A stretch of 34,258 nt of DNA, taken from Deinococcus marmoris (GTDB lineage Bacteria; Deinococcota; Deinococci; Deinococcales; Deinococcaceae). The stretch spans positions 1 through 34,258 of the forward strand of contig NZ_MSTI01000002.1 of the NCBI RefSeq assembly GCF_001949125.1. Reading direction: 5' to 3'. The notes beneath the pieces are model-generated. The model saw only the letters and a list, made by a program, of their open reading frames with translations, was not told the DNA's origin and searched no databases. The position numbers were made by a program, and so were the translations under genes. Below are positions 1-7,532 of this stretch, in pieces. The first letter of the stretch is position 1. Each line of letters starts with the position of its first letter.

Positions 1-84
1 CACGTTCGGAGCTTTCCAGGTCTTTTCACCTCCTCCCCGTGTCCACTGGCACTTCCACTGAAAAAGTCTTCGTGGGGGCACGGC

Positions 85-90
85 TAGCGT
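85..90 (+). promoter_or_regulatory. leaderless -10 box
   Basis: TAGCGT (TANNNT) lies exactly 7 nt before the ATG at 98, and no Shine-Dalgarno sequence is visible. This is the known arrangement for leaderless Deinococcus transcripts and is the reason the ATG at 98 is preferred over the GTG at 89. No clear -35 is seen. Confidence 0.4.
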
Positions 91-97
91 GTTTTCC

Positions 98-667
98 ATG
101 ACCCCCACCCCCACCGAGGCCCTGCTCGACGATCTGGTTGTCGATCACGTGCTGAGCGCCGGACAAATCAAACGTCGCTACGGCCTGCGGCTCAACCCGG
201 CCAGGATCCACGCCCTGGGTCTGACCCCCATCGAACGTGTGATGGTGACCGTGCATGGTGCCCCCGCGTCCGTCCGCGCTGTCCAGTTCGTCGCCCTGAA
301 CCCCCGCTGGGCACGCCAGGAGAGCTGGATGCTCGGCCACCTCGCCGGCGTCGCCGAGGCGCGCACCCTGACCAACAACCCGCGCGCGCTGTGGCGCTCA
401 GAAGCAGGGCGGCTGGACAGCGCCCGGCCTGACGCCGTTTACCTCATGGAACGGGGGATGGCCGCAGTGGAATTCGACACCGGCAGTTACGACAACGCCA
501 CCGTACGGCGCAAATTGAGAGAGTTTGGCCGCACGTACGCCCACGTGATCTACGCGGTCAGCGGTCAGCGGCGTCTGACGTATGTCAGACGCCGCCTGGC
601 GATCGAGTGGCCATCAGCAGATGACCAGGAAAGGTTTACCCTGGTTCATGCCCCCTGGTGGGCCTGA
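98..667 (+). CDS. hypothetical protein, possible replication-relaxation/nuclease-like
   Basis: Predicted 189-residue soluble protein with no signal peptide or membrane segment. I do not recognise it firmly. The C-terminal half contains R-P-D-A followed about 15 residues later by V-E-F-D-T-G-S-Y and a basic helix (VRRKLREF), then a hydrophobic strand and RR. That D...ExD...K-like pattern recalls the C-terminal domain of plasmid replication-relaxation proteins and PD-(D/E)XK-like nucleases; this is inference from pattern only. The ATG at 98 is chosen because a TAGCGT box sits 7 nt upstream; a GTG at 89 would add three residues. It converges on, and overlaps by 32 bp, the minus-strand gene ending at 636, which may be a diverged relative. 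Its position beside replication genes suggests a plasmid accessory function. Confidence 0.6.
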   Translation: MTPTPTEALLDDLVVDHVLSAGQIKRRYGLRLNPARIHALGLTPIERVMVTVHGAPASVRAVQFVALNPRWARQESWMLGHLAGVAEARTLTNNPRALWRSEAGRLDSARPDAVYLMERGMAAVEFDTGSYDNATVRRKLREFGRTYAHVIYAVSGQRRLTYVRRRLAIEWPSADDQERFTLVHAPWWA

Positions 668-1331
668 CCCGGCGCGGGCGGCCCGCGTAGGGCAGTGGAG
701 CTATCTTTGGCGCGGGCGGAGGTGGCGGCGGCGGGATGATCTGCATGCGCACCACCTCCACGCACCACGAATTGGCCGCCTCGACGCAACGGGTCCGCCG
801 CAAATCTGGCGTGAAAATCACCAGACGGCCCTGCGCCTGAGACAGTTCCAGACGGTACTGGCCAATCAGCCGCCAGAGCGAGCGCGACGAATATCCCCGC
901 GCCCGCCCGCACACGTAATACGGCACGCCATCAGGCGCGCGAAGTACATGCAAGTTGCGCCGCCGCAGCCCCTCATACACCCAATCACGCTCACTCTGCA
1001 ACCACGAAATCGCACGGGCGACGTAGGCGTGATCTGCAGCGGAATCCGGACTGGGACGGTTGTGGGCGGAGCGGCCCACCCGCACCAGTCCCGCTGGGCC
1101 AGGCACCAGGACTGGCCCCCACGACATCGGATAACGGTGCAGCAGTTCGGCGGTCAGCAGCGTCGCCACATCTGCAGGTGTGGCCAGCAGCAGGGCGTCG
1201 GCCTCAAACAGTCCACGCCAGTCGAGCACGGCGGCGAACGCCTCCTGCTGGGGTGGGGTCAGGGCGAGGTTGACGTTGCGGGGATCAGGTTGCAGATTCC
1301 AGGCGGTGACGATCAGGAGTGGAGGGGGCAT
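636..1331 (-). CDS. hypothetical protein, proline-rich C-terminus
   Basis: 231 residues, soluble, not recognised. The middle contains H-A-Y-V-A-R-A-I-S-W followed by a tryptophan-rich helix and then A-P-D-G-V, an R/S-rich G-Y-S-S segment, a helix with R-L-I-G-Q-Y-R and a hydrophobic strand (RLVIFTP). The order parallels the C-terminal half of the convergent gene at 98-667 (PD-x-V, GSY, basic helix, strand, RR), but the acidic E-x-D pair is missing here. A run of about eight prolines lies near residues 200-207 before a basic tail. The start ATG is preceded by GGAGGT with no spacer, so initiation is uncertain. A plus-strand ORF covering the same DNA (582-1412) has an unlikely composition and was rejected. 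Confidence 0.55.
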   Translation of the reverse strand: MPPPLLIVTAWNLQPDPRNVNLALTPPQQEAFAAVLDWRGLFEADALLLATPADVATLLTAELLHRYPMSWGPVLVPGPAGLVRVGRSAHNRPSPDSAADHAYVARAISWLQSERDWVYEGLRRRNLHVLRAPDGVPYYVCGRARGYSSRSLWRLIGQYRLELSQAQGRLVIFTPDLRRTRCVEAANSWCVEVVRMQIIPPPPPPPAPKIAPLPYAGRPRRVRPTRGHEPG

Positions 1332-2571
1332 ACCTCCATAAATAGCTGCAAAGGCTCAAGCGCGGGCGAAAAATATGGACGGGGCGAGGCCGCAGCAGGA
1401 GCGTCAGGGTAGATTTTAGAGTTACGGACGTCGGTTCACGCGGGCAAATTTAGACCCCAGAACCGCTGCAAGCGCCAGTTGACCGCAAAACGTAGATTGA
1501 ACTACATAGATTGGAAAAAGCGAGGCCAGGCGCTGTTTGACCTGTCTTTTTGCGATGAGCAGACCTCTATGACAGCAGAAGAACTGTAGATGGAACCGAG
1601 TGGCCCAGCGGCACCCAGAAAAGTGACAGCATTCACGGTTCAGCCCGCACCAGACCTCAGCCTGAAAATTGCAGAGAGGGACGGGCGGAGTAGTCCTGCC
1701 CTTCGCCTCATCCAGCACTCGCCTGATGCCCTGCCAGCACCACACCCTAGCTTTTCAGCTTAATCCCCACGCCGCTGGCAATCGTTGGCTGAGGCCTGCG
1801 CCTGTGCTGTCCAGCCGAACGCTCCAAACATTCTGGTGTTGCGCCCATGGGCCGGATGTCCATGGCGCAAAGCCGCTCCCCAGATCAGGCCGTGAATGAC
1901 ACCGAGGAACATCGAAGTGGCAGAGTTTTTCGGGTCCAATGATGGGGCCAGGCCACCCTCGAACGCTCCCCAAACAGTTACCTGTGGCCGAACGTAACCT
2001 AAACTACACAGGGGCGTATAGAGTACGCCTGGGCGCGGTCTGAACCGTCTATGTGCGTTCGGCAGTCTTCTCCGACAGCAGAAGGGATGCAGGTGGTGTC
2101 GAGGTTTCGGAAGCATGTGACAATGTGGGCGCACGTCCATTTCGTTCCATCCGGATTGGTTTTCAGGCCGCCCATCCTGGGACAGATCATGCCTCCTCTC
2201 CCCTGCCCCATTCACACTGAACTGGAAAGGCCGGGTGACCGTAGCGCCAAGGCTGTCGTTTCGAGTGGTGATGTCTCTGATGAGAAAATCAGGGGAAAAG
2301 TTCGTTTCAGATGGTCAATTTCCGCTCCCACCCCTCCTGTCTTCAATGAGGGAAACCGTTCAGTGCGCCATCTCTACGGAATCATGCCGCGTGTTGGTTG
2401 AGGGCCAGCTCAGGCGTCTACTGACGGGAACCCTGTCTCCGATGAAGGGACCATCCAGACCAACCTCTCTCATACCCTGGATTCCGCTCCCGTTCGTTTT
2501 CCAAACAGAAAAGTGCCGGCAACCCCTTCCTGCCAGGATGTCGCTATGCAGTTTTATCGAGGCCCCCGCTG
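1332..2571. other. gene-poor stretch, no convincing CDS
   Basis: About 1.2 kb without a credible gene. Open frames exist on both strands (1422-1745, 1760-2215, 2051-2401, 2235-2738), but they have no start signals, are rich in Cys/Trp/His or low in structure, and overlap one another. The one structured element I see is the inverted repeat at 1839-1870. It may be decayed sequence between plasmid modules. Confidence 0.5.
1839..1870. repeat. inverted repeat (11-bp arms, one bulge)
   Basis: TTGCGCCCATGG (1839-1850) pairs with CCATGGCGCAA (1860-1870) across a 9-nt loop, perfect except for one bulged C. It lies in the gene-poor stretch and has no T-run, so it is not an obvious terminator. Confidence 0.5.
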
Positions 2572-3303
2572 ATGGTGCTGGCCCCGGTCAGTGCGACCCG
2601 CTCCACTGCGCCCACCAGCCGCAATGTGGACGTACGACTCGGCCAGATCCATTTGGTCTACACGGCCACCAGTCCGCTGACGCTCCCCCACGGCTCAGAC
2701 CTGCGCGTCCTGCTCGCGCTGATGACGCACGCCGCTGACGACGGCCAGGTTCAGGTCGGTCTCCCCACATTGCTGCGAACGGCGGATATGGGGATGGGCA
2801 GGCGGCAACATGTTGCGCTGTTCGGCGCGCTGGATCGCCTTCGGGAGGTGAGGTACACCGTCCAACGCGCACCTCAAATCCTAGGCCTGCCCAGCCAGTT
2901 CAAACTGGTCACCTGGGCCGGACTGGCCCCAGACGGCCAGTTGCAAATTGAATTCAGCCCCGAGGTTGCGAGCCAGATACGAGGGTGCCACAGCCACCCG
3001 GCTCCAGGGAATACTTCAGACATTCCAGGCAACGCCCTGGCGCTTTACAGCGTCCTGGAAGCGTTAGAAACGCTGCCGGAAGGCATGGACAGGGGGCAGT
3101 GGCACCTGCCTGTGGACGCCACCTACGAACTGCTCGCACTGCCTGGCCGGGACGACAAAGCCCGGCGCTCGCTGATGTCCATGGGAGCAGCACTCCAGAC
3201 CGCAGGCTACAGCGCCAACATGCAGGTGATCGGCCGCGGCAACAACACACAACTCGTGATCGACAACAGGGGACTTGACCCCACGGCGATGGCGTTGCCG
3301 TGA
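2572..3303 (+). CDS. Rep-like protein, short relative of the downstream initiator
   Basis: 243 residues, probable DNA-binding protein related to plasmid replication initiators. The C-terminal region (about 165-232) carries W-H-L-P-V-D, a helical stretch and then AGY-x3-M-QVIGRG. The large initiator at 3888-5270 has the matching order L-S-V-P-L-L-D, helix, AGY-x3-I-QVVGRG. The N-terminal part (about 35-75: LRVLLALMTHAADDG, then VGLPTLLRTADM) looks like the first winged helix of Rep proteins (a helix, then choice of a gene set by size of replicon). It lacks the roughly 130-residue C-terminal tail of the large Rep. It ends 170 bp before the iterons and points toward them. It could be a second initiator, a copy-number regulator that binds the same iterons, or a decayed Rep. 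The start is the first in-frame ATG, with only a weak GAGG about 10 nt upstream. Confidence 0.6.
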   Translation: MVLAPVSATRSTAPTSRNVDVRLGQIHLVYTATSPLTLPHGSDLRVLLALMTHAADDGQVQVGLPTLLRTADMGMGRRQHVALFGALDRLREVRYTVQRAPQILGLPSQFKLVTWAGLAPDGQLQIEFSPEVASQIRGCHSHPAPGNTSDIPGNALALYSVLEALETLPEGMDRGQWHLPVDATYELLALPGRDDKARRSLMSMGAALQTAGYSANMQVIGRGNNTQLVIDNRGLDPTAMALP

Positions 3304-3472
3304 AGGCACGGTCTCATGCTGCACCTCTCGCAAATGGGTAGTCACCGCCAAGCCTCACCTGAACCGCACGAGGTCACTCCGGGTACGTTCGGGCACTGCT
3401 TAATCCACCATTTGATACCCAAAGCCGGAAGATGTAAGCCAAGGTCCTCACGCCCTCCTGTGCAAAAAAAGT

Positions 3473-3800
3473 GGGATACCTTTGGGCCGTTGACATACGG
3501 TTTCAGAGTTTTAAGGGGCTTTAACCCTTCCACAGCAATGGGATACTTTTGGGCCGAAATTCAGAAATGTCGTGCCAGACAGCGTTTGCTAGCGGGATAC
3601 CTTTGGGCCGTTGGTGGGATACCTTTGGGCCGTTTTTTTGGGATACCTTTGGGCCATATCGGCGTTTTAAGCGTTCTGGAGTATGTTTTTGACTTCTACT
3701 CCATCCGTCAGACAAATCTGGGACATTTTTGGGCCGTTGGGCTGAAAATTTGGGATACTTTTGGGCCGTTGGCCCAGATTTTTGGGATACCTTTGGGCCG
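3473..3800 (+). repeat. iteron array (plasmid origin, oriV)
   Basis: Eight direct copies of a 17-bp unit, consensus GGGATACCTTTGGGCCG, all on the plus strand, start at 3473, 3540, 3594, 3616, 3640, 3720, 3752 and 3784. Variants: T for C at position 8 (3540, 3752), a final A (3640), and GGGACATTTTT at 3720. Start-to-start spacing is 67, 54, 22, 24, 80, 32 and 32 bp, so the last three lie about three helical turns apart. TGGGCC-gtt-GGCCCA forms an inverted repeat at 3762-3776. An AT-rich stretch (about 3830-3885) separates the array from the rep start and is a candidate melting region. The array is the expected binding site for the Rep encoded immediately downstream. I found no good DnaA box. 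Confidence 0.9.
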
Positions 3801-3887
3801 TTTCAGGCGTAAAATGCCGTCTATGACAGCAAGTGTTCCCTTCTCTGTTGTTGTTTTCTTTTATTCTTAAACAGGAAAAACAACTAC

Positions 3888-5270
3888 ATGTACCGAAAAA
3901 AACCTCCACAACTCCCGCCACTGCTCACGGAGCGCAACCTGGACCGTCTGGGATTTTTCAGCATTCAGACGCGACTCTCCGCAGAATCCACCTGGAAGAG
4001 TCATTTTCAGGTGGGTGGTCGCACGGTGGAAGTTCACGGCGAGGGGACCCGGGGGCGTCCGCACGGGGCTGATACCGACATCATGCTTGGCCTCGAGCAA
4101 CTCTTCGTCGCGCAGGGTAGTCCCGAAGACAACTGGCTCCATACAACGCCCAACGCTCTGCGCGAAGCCGCCATGATGACCAAGAATGGCCGTGCCTTCC
4201 GGCGCATTCGCGAAGGGCTGCTGCGCATCTGGGCTGCCGGGTTCATCGTCCGCGAAGGATGGGTTGATCCCACAGGCCGGCCCGTCCGCTTTAACGCGGC
4301 ATTCCGGCTCTTCGAGGAACTCCGGTACTGGGACATTGAGACCAGTGACCTGCCAGAGCTGCTGCCCGACGCCCGGCTCAGTGTGCGTCTTTCTGATCAG
4401 CTCGCGTCCAGCATTCGGGCCGGCTTCACCCACGCCCTGAGACGTGAAGTGCTCACCCACCTGGAACAACCCCATTCCCGTGCCCTGTACCGTTTGGCTG
4501 AGGCCCACCGGTACACGGACGACGGCACCATGCTGCGCACCCTGAGCGTCCCCCTCCTGGACTGGCGGGAGGCGTGCGGCATCAGAGAAGAGCGGCCCAG
4601 CAAAGTAATGCGCGCCCTGGATACAGCCCACGATGAACTCGCGGCTGCGGGGTACCTCACGGACATTCAGGTGGTGGGCCGGGGCCAGAAGCAGCGGCTG
4701 GACTACGTCTTCAGACAGGAAAATGAACCTGATCCCGCTCTGGTTCGGCTGCTGCGCGAGTACCGCATCGGTGGTCCACGGGCCGTCCAGCTTGCCACAG
4801 AATTTCCTCAGCGTGTCGAAGCGGCCATCAAGTATTACGACCACGTCAAAGCCCAGGGCAAACTGATCCGTAACCCGCCAGGATTCATCGCAGACATCAT
4901 CGCCGACGCTGAGAAGTACGAACTGCCCAGCAGTCTGCCTGACGCACAGAATCCCGAGAAGGCGCGAGAGGCCCAGAAAGTCCGCATTCTTCAAAGTGAG
5001 AACGAGGCGCATCAGCAGTACGAGACCCGCCTGGCTGAGCAACTGGCACTCGCGCCTAGAGACCAGTGGAAGGAAGTGGGTGCCACCCTGCTGTTGCTGC
5101 TTAAAAAACCGCTTTCTTCCGATGAATTGAAGGTGCTGCAAGAGCGGTGTCGTTCCGGAGATATCCAGGCCGCGCGCCTTGCCCACGAAGCGACGCGAGC
5201 GGCCGCGACGTTTGAGATGCAGGATTTTGTGGTTAAGCTCAAGGCCCAGCTCAAGCCCAAGGCGTCTTAG
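3888..5270 (+). CDS. plasmid replication initiator protein (RPA/RepA type)
   Basis: 460 residues. It is expected to bind the upstream iterons, open the origin and load host replication proteins. Residues about 55-150 form the first winged-helix region (DTDIMLGLEQLF, then helices and a basic segment RAFRRIREGLLRIW with a beta hairpin). Residues about 180-280 form a second one, ending in AAGYLTDIQVVGRG. The last 130 residues are helical and charged. This order fits the Deinococcus/Thermus replication initiator protein A family. The start ATG has AGGA 11 nt upstream (3873-3876). The eight iterons end 88 bp before the start, so Rep probably also autoregulates its promoter. The gene is intact. The downstream neighbour (integrase) converges on it with a 115-bp gap holding nothing recognisable. 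Confidence 0.85.
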   Translation: MYRKKPPQLPPLLTERNLDRLGFFSIQTRLSAESTWKSHFQVGGRTVEVHGEGTRGRPHGADTDIMLGLEQLFVAQGSPEDNWLHTTPNALREAAMMTKNGRAFRRIREGLLRIWAAGFIVREGWVDPTGRPVRFNAAFRLFEELRYWDIETSDLPELLPDARLSVRLSDQLASSIRAGFTHALRREVLTHLEQPHSRALYRLAEAHRYTDDGTMLRTLSVPLLDWREACGIREERPSKVMRALDTAHDELAAAGYLTDIQVVGRGQKQRLDYVFRQENEPDPALVRLLREYRIGGPRAVQLATEFPQRVEAAIKYYDHVKAQGKLIRNPPGFIADIIADAEKYELPSSLPDAQNPEKAREAQKVRILQSENEAHQQYETRLAEQLALAPRDQWKEVGATLLLLLKKPLSSDELKVLQERCRSGDIQAARLAHEATRAAATFEMQDFVVKLKAQLKPKAS

Positions 5271-5385
5271 GGTTACCGATCACGGTGGGCGGATCAGGCG
5301 CAGACAACACGCTGCTCCAGCTTCCAGTCCGCATCTACCTGGTTCGCCAGAGGGTGCTTTGGCCACCGAGTTCCGATGTGGACTT

Positions 5386-6318
5386 CTAGCTGTGGCGCAG
5401 GTGTTCCTTGAGCCGCTCATCGGCCCACTTGGCATACGTCCGGGCCGTTTGCACGTCGCTGTGGCCCAGATGTTCGGCCACGTCCTGTAACTGGAACCCA
5501 GCCCGGATCAACCGGGTCCCGGCCGCGTGACGCAGGGCATGCAGGCCCAGATAGGGGACATTAGCGGTCTTGCACAGCGTTCTGAGTCGGAGTCGGGCCG
5601 CCTCTGGCGTGCGTCCGATGACCCGCTGCTCTCCCCCACCTGGCCCAAGCGCTTGCAATGCGCGCATCAGGGACCCGGACAGGAGCACCTTCCTGGTCTT
5701 GCGCCCCTTGCCAGTGACAGTGACCGTTCCCTGCTCCAGATCCAGGTGCCCCCAGGTCAGTCCCGTAATCTCCGAAGCCCGCAGGCCGGCGCTGGCCCCC
5801 AGATGCAGGAGCACCTGCATCTCCAGTGACGCGCCGCGCAGCAAGGCGGCCAGATCCGTTTCCGAATACGGTTGCCGCTTGTCGTGGGGACGGACCCGGT
5901 CTTTTTGCGGCTTGGTGTCGGCGAATGGATCGTCCCGCGTGGCTCCGGCCCAGCGCAGTGCAGCGTACAGTTGCCGCGCGCCCGCGAGGTAGACACCCAC
6001 CGAAGAGGGTTTCAGGCCGCCGCCTTCCATCTCTCGGACCCATAGGTCGGCGTCCTCAATTTCAGGGTGCAGGACGTTGACCGCTTGGCTTGCCGTGTAG
6101 GTGAGCCAGCGCCGCAAGCCGAGCCGGTATTTGCGCAGGGTCTGTGCGCTGCTGACCCCGGCGCGCCGGGTATGGTGCGCCTGCGTCAGGGACCATAGGA
6201 TTTCCGCGTCCCGGCTGGCCGCTGCAGCCGTTGCCCGGCGGTGACGTTCCTCGGGCTGGAGACCCACCCACTCGCGGGAGGGTGCGAGCGCCCCTGCGCG
6301 GTAGAGATCCAGAGTCAC
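5386..6318 (-). CDS. tyrosine recombinase (XerC/D-like integrase)
   Basis: 310 residues from a GTG start at 6318; this start is chosen because its GTGA overlaps the vapC stop. It is a site-specific DNA recombinase that probably resolves plasmid multimers or integrates the replicon. The N-terminal core-binding (SAM-like) domain spans about 40-135 and the catalytic domain about 145-310. The full catalytic set is visible: R180 (GLRASEI), K204 (TGKGRKT), H260 and R263 (LHALRH), H286 (HLGHSDV) and the nucleophile Y295 (ARTYAKW), so it should be active. It is the last gene of a three-gene run with the AbrB-type antitoxin and VapC. Coupling a recombinase to a toxin-antitoxin pair through 4-base overlaps is unusual. 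The ORF extends upstream of the GTG, but that part lies inside vapC. Confidence 0.88.
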   Translation of the reverse strand: MTLDLYRAGALAPSREWVGLQPEERHRRATAAAASRDAEILWSLTQAHHTRRAGVSSAQTLRKYRLGLRRWLTYTASQAVNVLHPEIEDADLWVREMEGGGLKPSSVGVYLAGARQLYAALRWAGATRDDPFADTKPQKDRVRPHDKRQPYSETDLAALLRGASLEMQVLLHLGASAGLRASEITGLTWGHLDLEQGTVTVTGKGRKTRKVLLSGSLMRALQALGPGGGEQRVIGRTPEAARLRLRTLCKTANVPYLGLHALRHAAGTRLIRAGFQLQDVAEHLGHSDVQTARTYAKWADERLKEHLRHS

Positions 6319-6725
6319 CGGATGAGCTCCACCGTAAAGGGCAGGTCCGGCAGGGTGGCCCAACTCTGCTCGGCAGTCAGCACGTCGGCTTCCAGGACCT
6401 CAGCCAGTCCCAGGCACAGCGCGTCGCCCAGACTCAGATCGTAGGGCCGTCGCCGGGCGTAGTAAAAAGCGGCGGCCCGCTGGGCGCGAACCTCAAAAGG
6501 CTTGACCTCAAGCACTTGGCCCAGCTGATGCAACCGGGCACGGACCTGTTGAGGGGTAAAACGTCCATCGCTGACCAGCTTGCCTTCCACCTCGACAAGT
6601 TGCGCTGCGCATACGAGGTGGTCACGCTGCCCGGTGGCGAGTTCCGCCAGAACCCTCTCCCCTCCTGGCTCCTGACGAATAAAGGCCATCAGAGCACTGG
6701 CGTCCAGCAATACCGGGCGGCTCAA
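6315..6725 (-). CDS. vapC: VapC-type PIN-domain toxin
   Basis: 136 residues, the usual size of a VapC ribonuclease. VapC toxins are Mg-dependent endoribonucleases that cut tRNA or rRNA when the antitoxin is lost. The PIN acidic residues are visible: D8 in VLLDASAL, E45/E47 in the second helix, D101 in SLGDALCL, and E119 in VLTAEQSW. It starts with TTG in a TTGA overlap with the antitoxin stop (6722-6725) and ends in a GTGA overlap with the recombinase start (6315-6318), so all three genes are translationally coupled. It should stabilise the plasmid by post-segregational killing. The family call is firm; the target RNA cannot be told from sequence. Confidence 0.88.
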   Translation of the reverse strand: MSRPVLLDASALMAFIRQEPGGERVLAELATGQRDHLVCAAQLVEVEGKLVSDGRFTPQQVRARLHQLGQVLEVKPFEVRAQRAAAFYYARRRPYDLSLGDALCLGLAEVLEADVLTAEQSWATLPDLPFTVELIR

Positions 6726-6994
6726 GGTTTCTCCCGCTGCATTTCGGTCCGGCGCTCCTCAAGCAATTCAGCCGTGAAATCGTGGCCGTCATCCTCAGCG
6801 AGGCTGCCATACAGCTCCTGGGCCAGTTGCCGCTTGGTGGTCAGCCTGACCTGTTCACCATCCACCACATAGAGCAAGGTGTCCCCTTCTTGCACATGAA
6901 GGGCGTCACGTACAACCCGGGGAAGGATGGCGCGGTATTTGGGGCCGAGTTGTCCAGTAACCATCCTGCTGCCATCGGGGACACTTGTAGTCAT
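6722..6994 (-). CDS. vapB: AbrB/SpoVT-domain antitoxin (VapB)
   Basis: 90 residues from the ATG at 6994. The N-terminal swapped-hairpin AbrB/MazE-type DNA-binding fold is visible as VTGQLGPKYRAILPRVVRDAL followed by a V-Q-E-G-D turn and a strand (LLYVVDGEQVRL). The C-terminal charged tail (about 60-90) is the expected toxin-wrapping segment. It should neutralise VapC and repress the operon. The start at 6994 has a TAGAGT box 7 nt upstream; an in-frame ATG at 7024 would add ten residues. Three GGGACAC repeats and a palindrome lie in and before the start region. Confidence 0.82.
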   Translation of the reverse strand: MTTSVPDGSRMVTGQLGPKYRAILPRVVRDALHVQEGDTLLYVVDGEQVRLTTKRQLAQELYGSLAEDDGHDFTAELLEERRTEMQREKP

Positions 6995-7057
6995 AAGGGA
7001 CACTCTATCAGCGAGGGACACCATCGTATTCTACCTTTTTGGTAAGACAGTTTACCA
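6977..7057 (-). promoter_or_regulatory. vapBC-recombinase promoter/operator region
   Basis: On the minus strand TAGAGT (7007-7002) lies 7 nt before the ATG at 6994, and TAGAAT (7033-7028) is an alternative -10. The palindrome TGGTAA (7040-7045)/TTACCA (7052-7057) sits just upstream, where an AbrB-type antitoxin could bind. GGGACAC occurs three times on the plus strand (6978-6984, 6997-7003, 7015-7021) at 18-19 bp spacing. The role as operator is inferred. Confidence 0.35.
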
Positions 7058-7079
7058 GAAGGTCTGGATTTTATCTGGG

Positions 7080-7113
7080 TAAAAACAGAGAAGAGTTGAT
7101 GTGAGTCAACTCT
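7080..7113 (-). terminator. possible terminator after parA-parB
   Basis: TCAACTCT (7106-7113) and AGAGTTGA (7092-7099) form a perfect 8-bp stem with a 6-nt loop. Read on the minus strand, a run of five T follows 6-7 nt after the stem. It is AT-rich and weak, but lies downstream of the parAB pair in the right direction. Confidence 0.35.
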
Positions 7114-7269
7114 CCCCTGTATTGCCACTGATGCGGCCCAGTGTTCCAGAAGCTGCGCGTCCTCACCCGGCTGCCCAGACTTCTAACGCCTGGCGCAGGG
7201 TAGACATGTGGACTGGATGCCTCCAACGGACGTCACCTGACGCGCACAGATAATTCTTGACCTAGGTTG

Positions 7270-7285
7270 CTAGGAAGTTATTTTG
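7270..7285. repeat. second copy of the par palindrome half-site
   Basis: CTAGGAAGTTATTTTG matches 14 of 16 bases of CTAGGTAGTTATTTGG (8129-8144), which forms the edge and left arm of the palindrome upstream of parA. It sits just downstream of the parB-like stop, so candidate binding sites flank the cassette on both sides. Confidence 0.4.
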
Positions 7286-7301
7286 ATATGGATCTACCCA
7301 A

Positions 7302-7532
7302 TCATTCTTCAAGCCAGGCGATGAGTAGTCCTTTCACCACCGTGTTCATCTCCTGCCCGGTCTGCAGCGATTTAATTCTGACCTGGCGGCGCAAGGTCTC
7401 CGGGACCGCAATGTTGAGCTGCACCATGCGTTCGGCAGGTGCTGGCTCCGGAGCGGAGGGCTGAACCTCTTTGGGGGGTTTGCTGACTGCATCACCAGAG
7501 AAAACGGCATTGAGTTTTGGTCGCTTGGTCAT
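7302..7532 (-). CDS. ribbon-helix-helix partition protein (ParB/ParG-like)
   Basis: 76 residues. The start at 7532 is chosen because its ATGA overlaps the parA stop (7529-7532), indicating translational coupling. The first 35 residues are proline-, serine- and charge-rich and probably disordered. Residues about 36-76 fit a ribbon-helix-helix: strand MVQLNIAV, turn PETL, helix RRQVRIKSLQ, then helix MNTVVKGLLIAWLEE. Small two-part proteins of this kind (ParG, Omega) act with Walker-type ParA: the RHH part binds centromere and operator and the flexible tail stimulates the ATPase. It probably represses the parA promoter through the palindrome at 8135-8166. Confidence 0.75.
   Translation of the reverse strand: MTKRPKLNAVFSGDAVSKPPKEVQPSAPEPAPAERMVQLNIAVPETLRRQVRIKSLQTGQEMNTVVKGLLIAWLEE

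Noticed and set aside
582..1412. 276-codon plus-strand ORF
   Set aside because: Antisense to the minus-strand gene at 636-1331, with Arg/His/Gln-rich low-structure composition and no start signal.
1422..1745. 107-codon minus-strand ORF
   Set aside because: Cys/Trp-rich, no start signal, no domain; isolated in a gene-poor stretch.
3473..3800. CRISPR array
   Set aside because: Units are 17 bp with irregular gaps from 5 to 63 bp, variant copies and a rep gene next door: iterons.
3316..3870. 184-codon ORF through the iterons
   Set aside because: Its repeated GYLWAVG/GIPLGR-type peptides are just the iterons translated; no start signal.
3867..5186. 439-codon minus-strand ORF
   Set aside because: Lies opposite the replication initiator; a product of GC-rich codon bias, with no recognisable domain.
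7020..7024. vapB start at 7024
   Set aside because: Possible, but TAGAAT would be only 3 nt away; the ATG at 6994 has a TANNNT box at 7 nt and fits the family length better.
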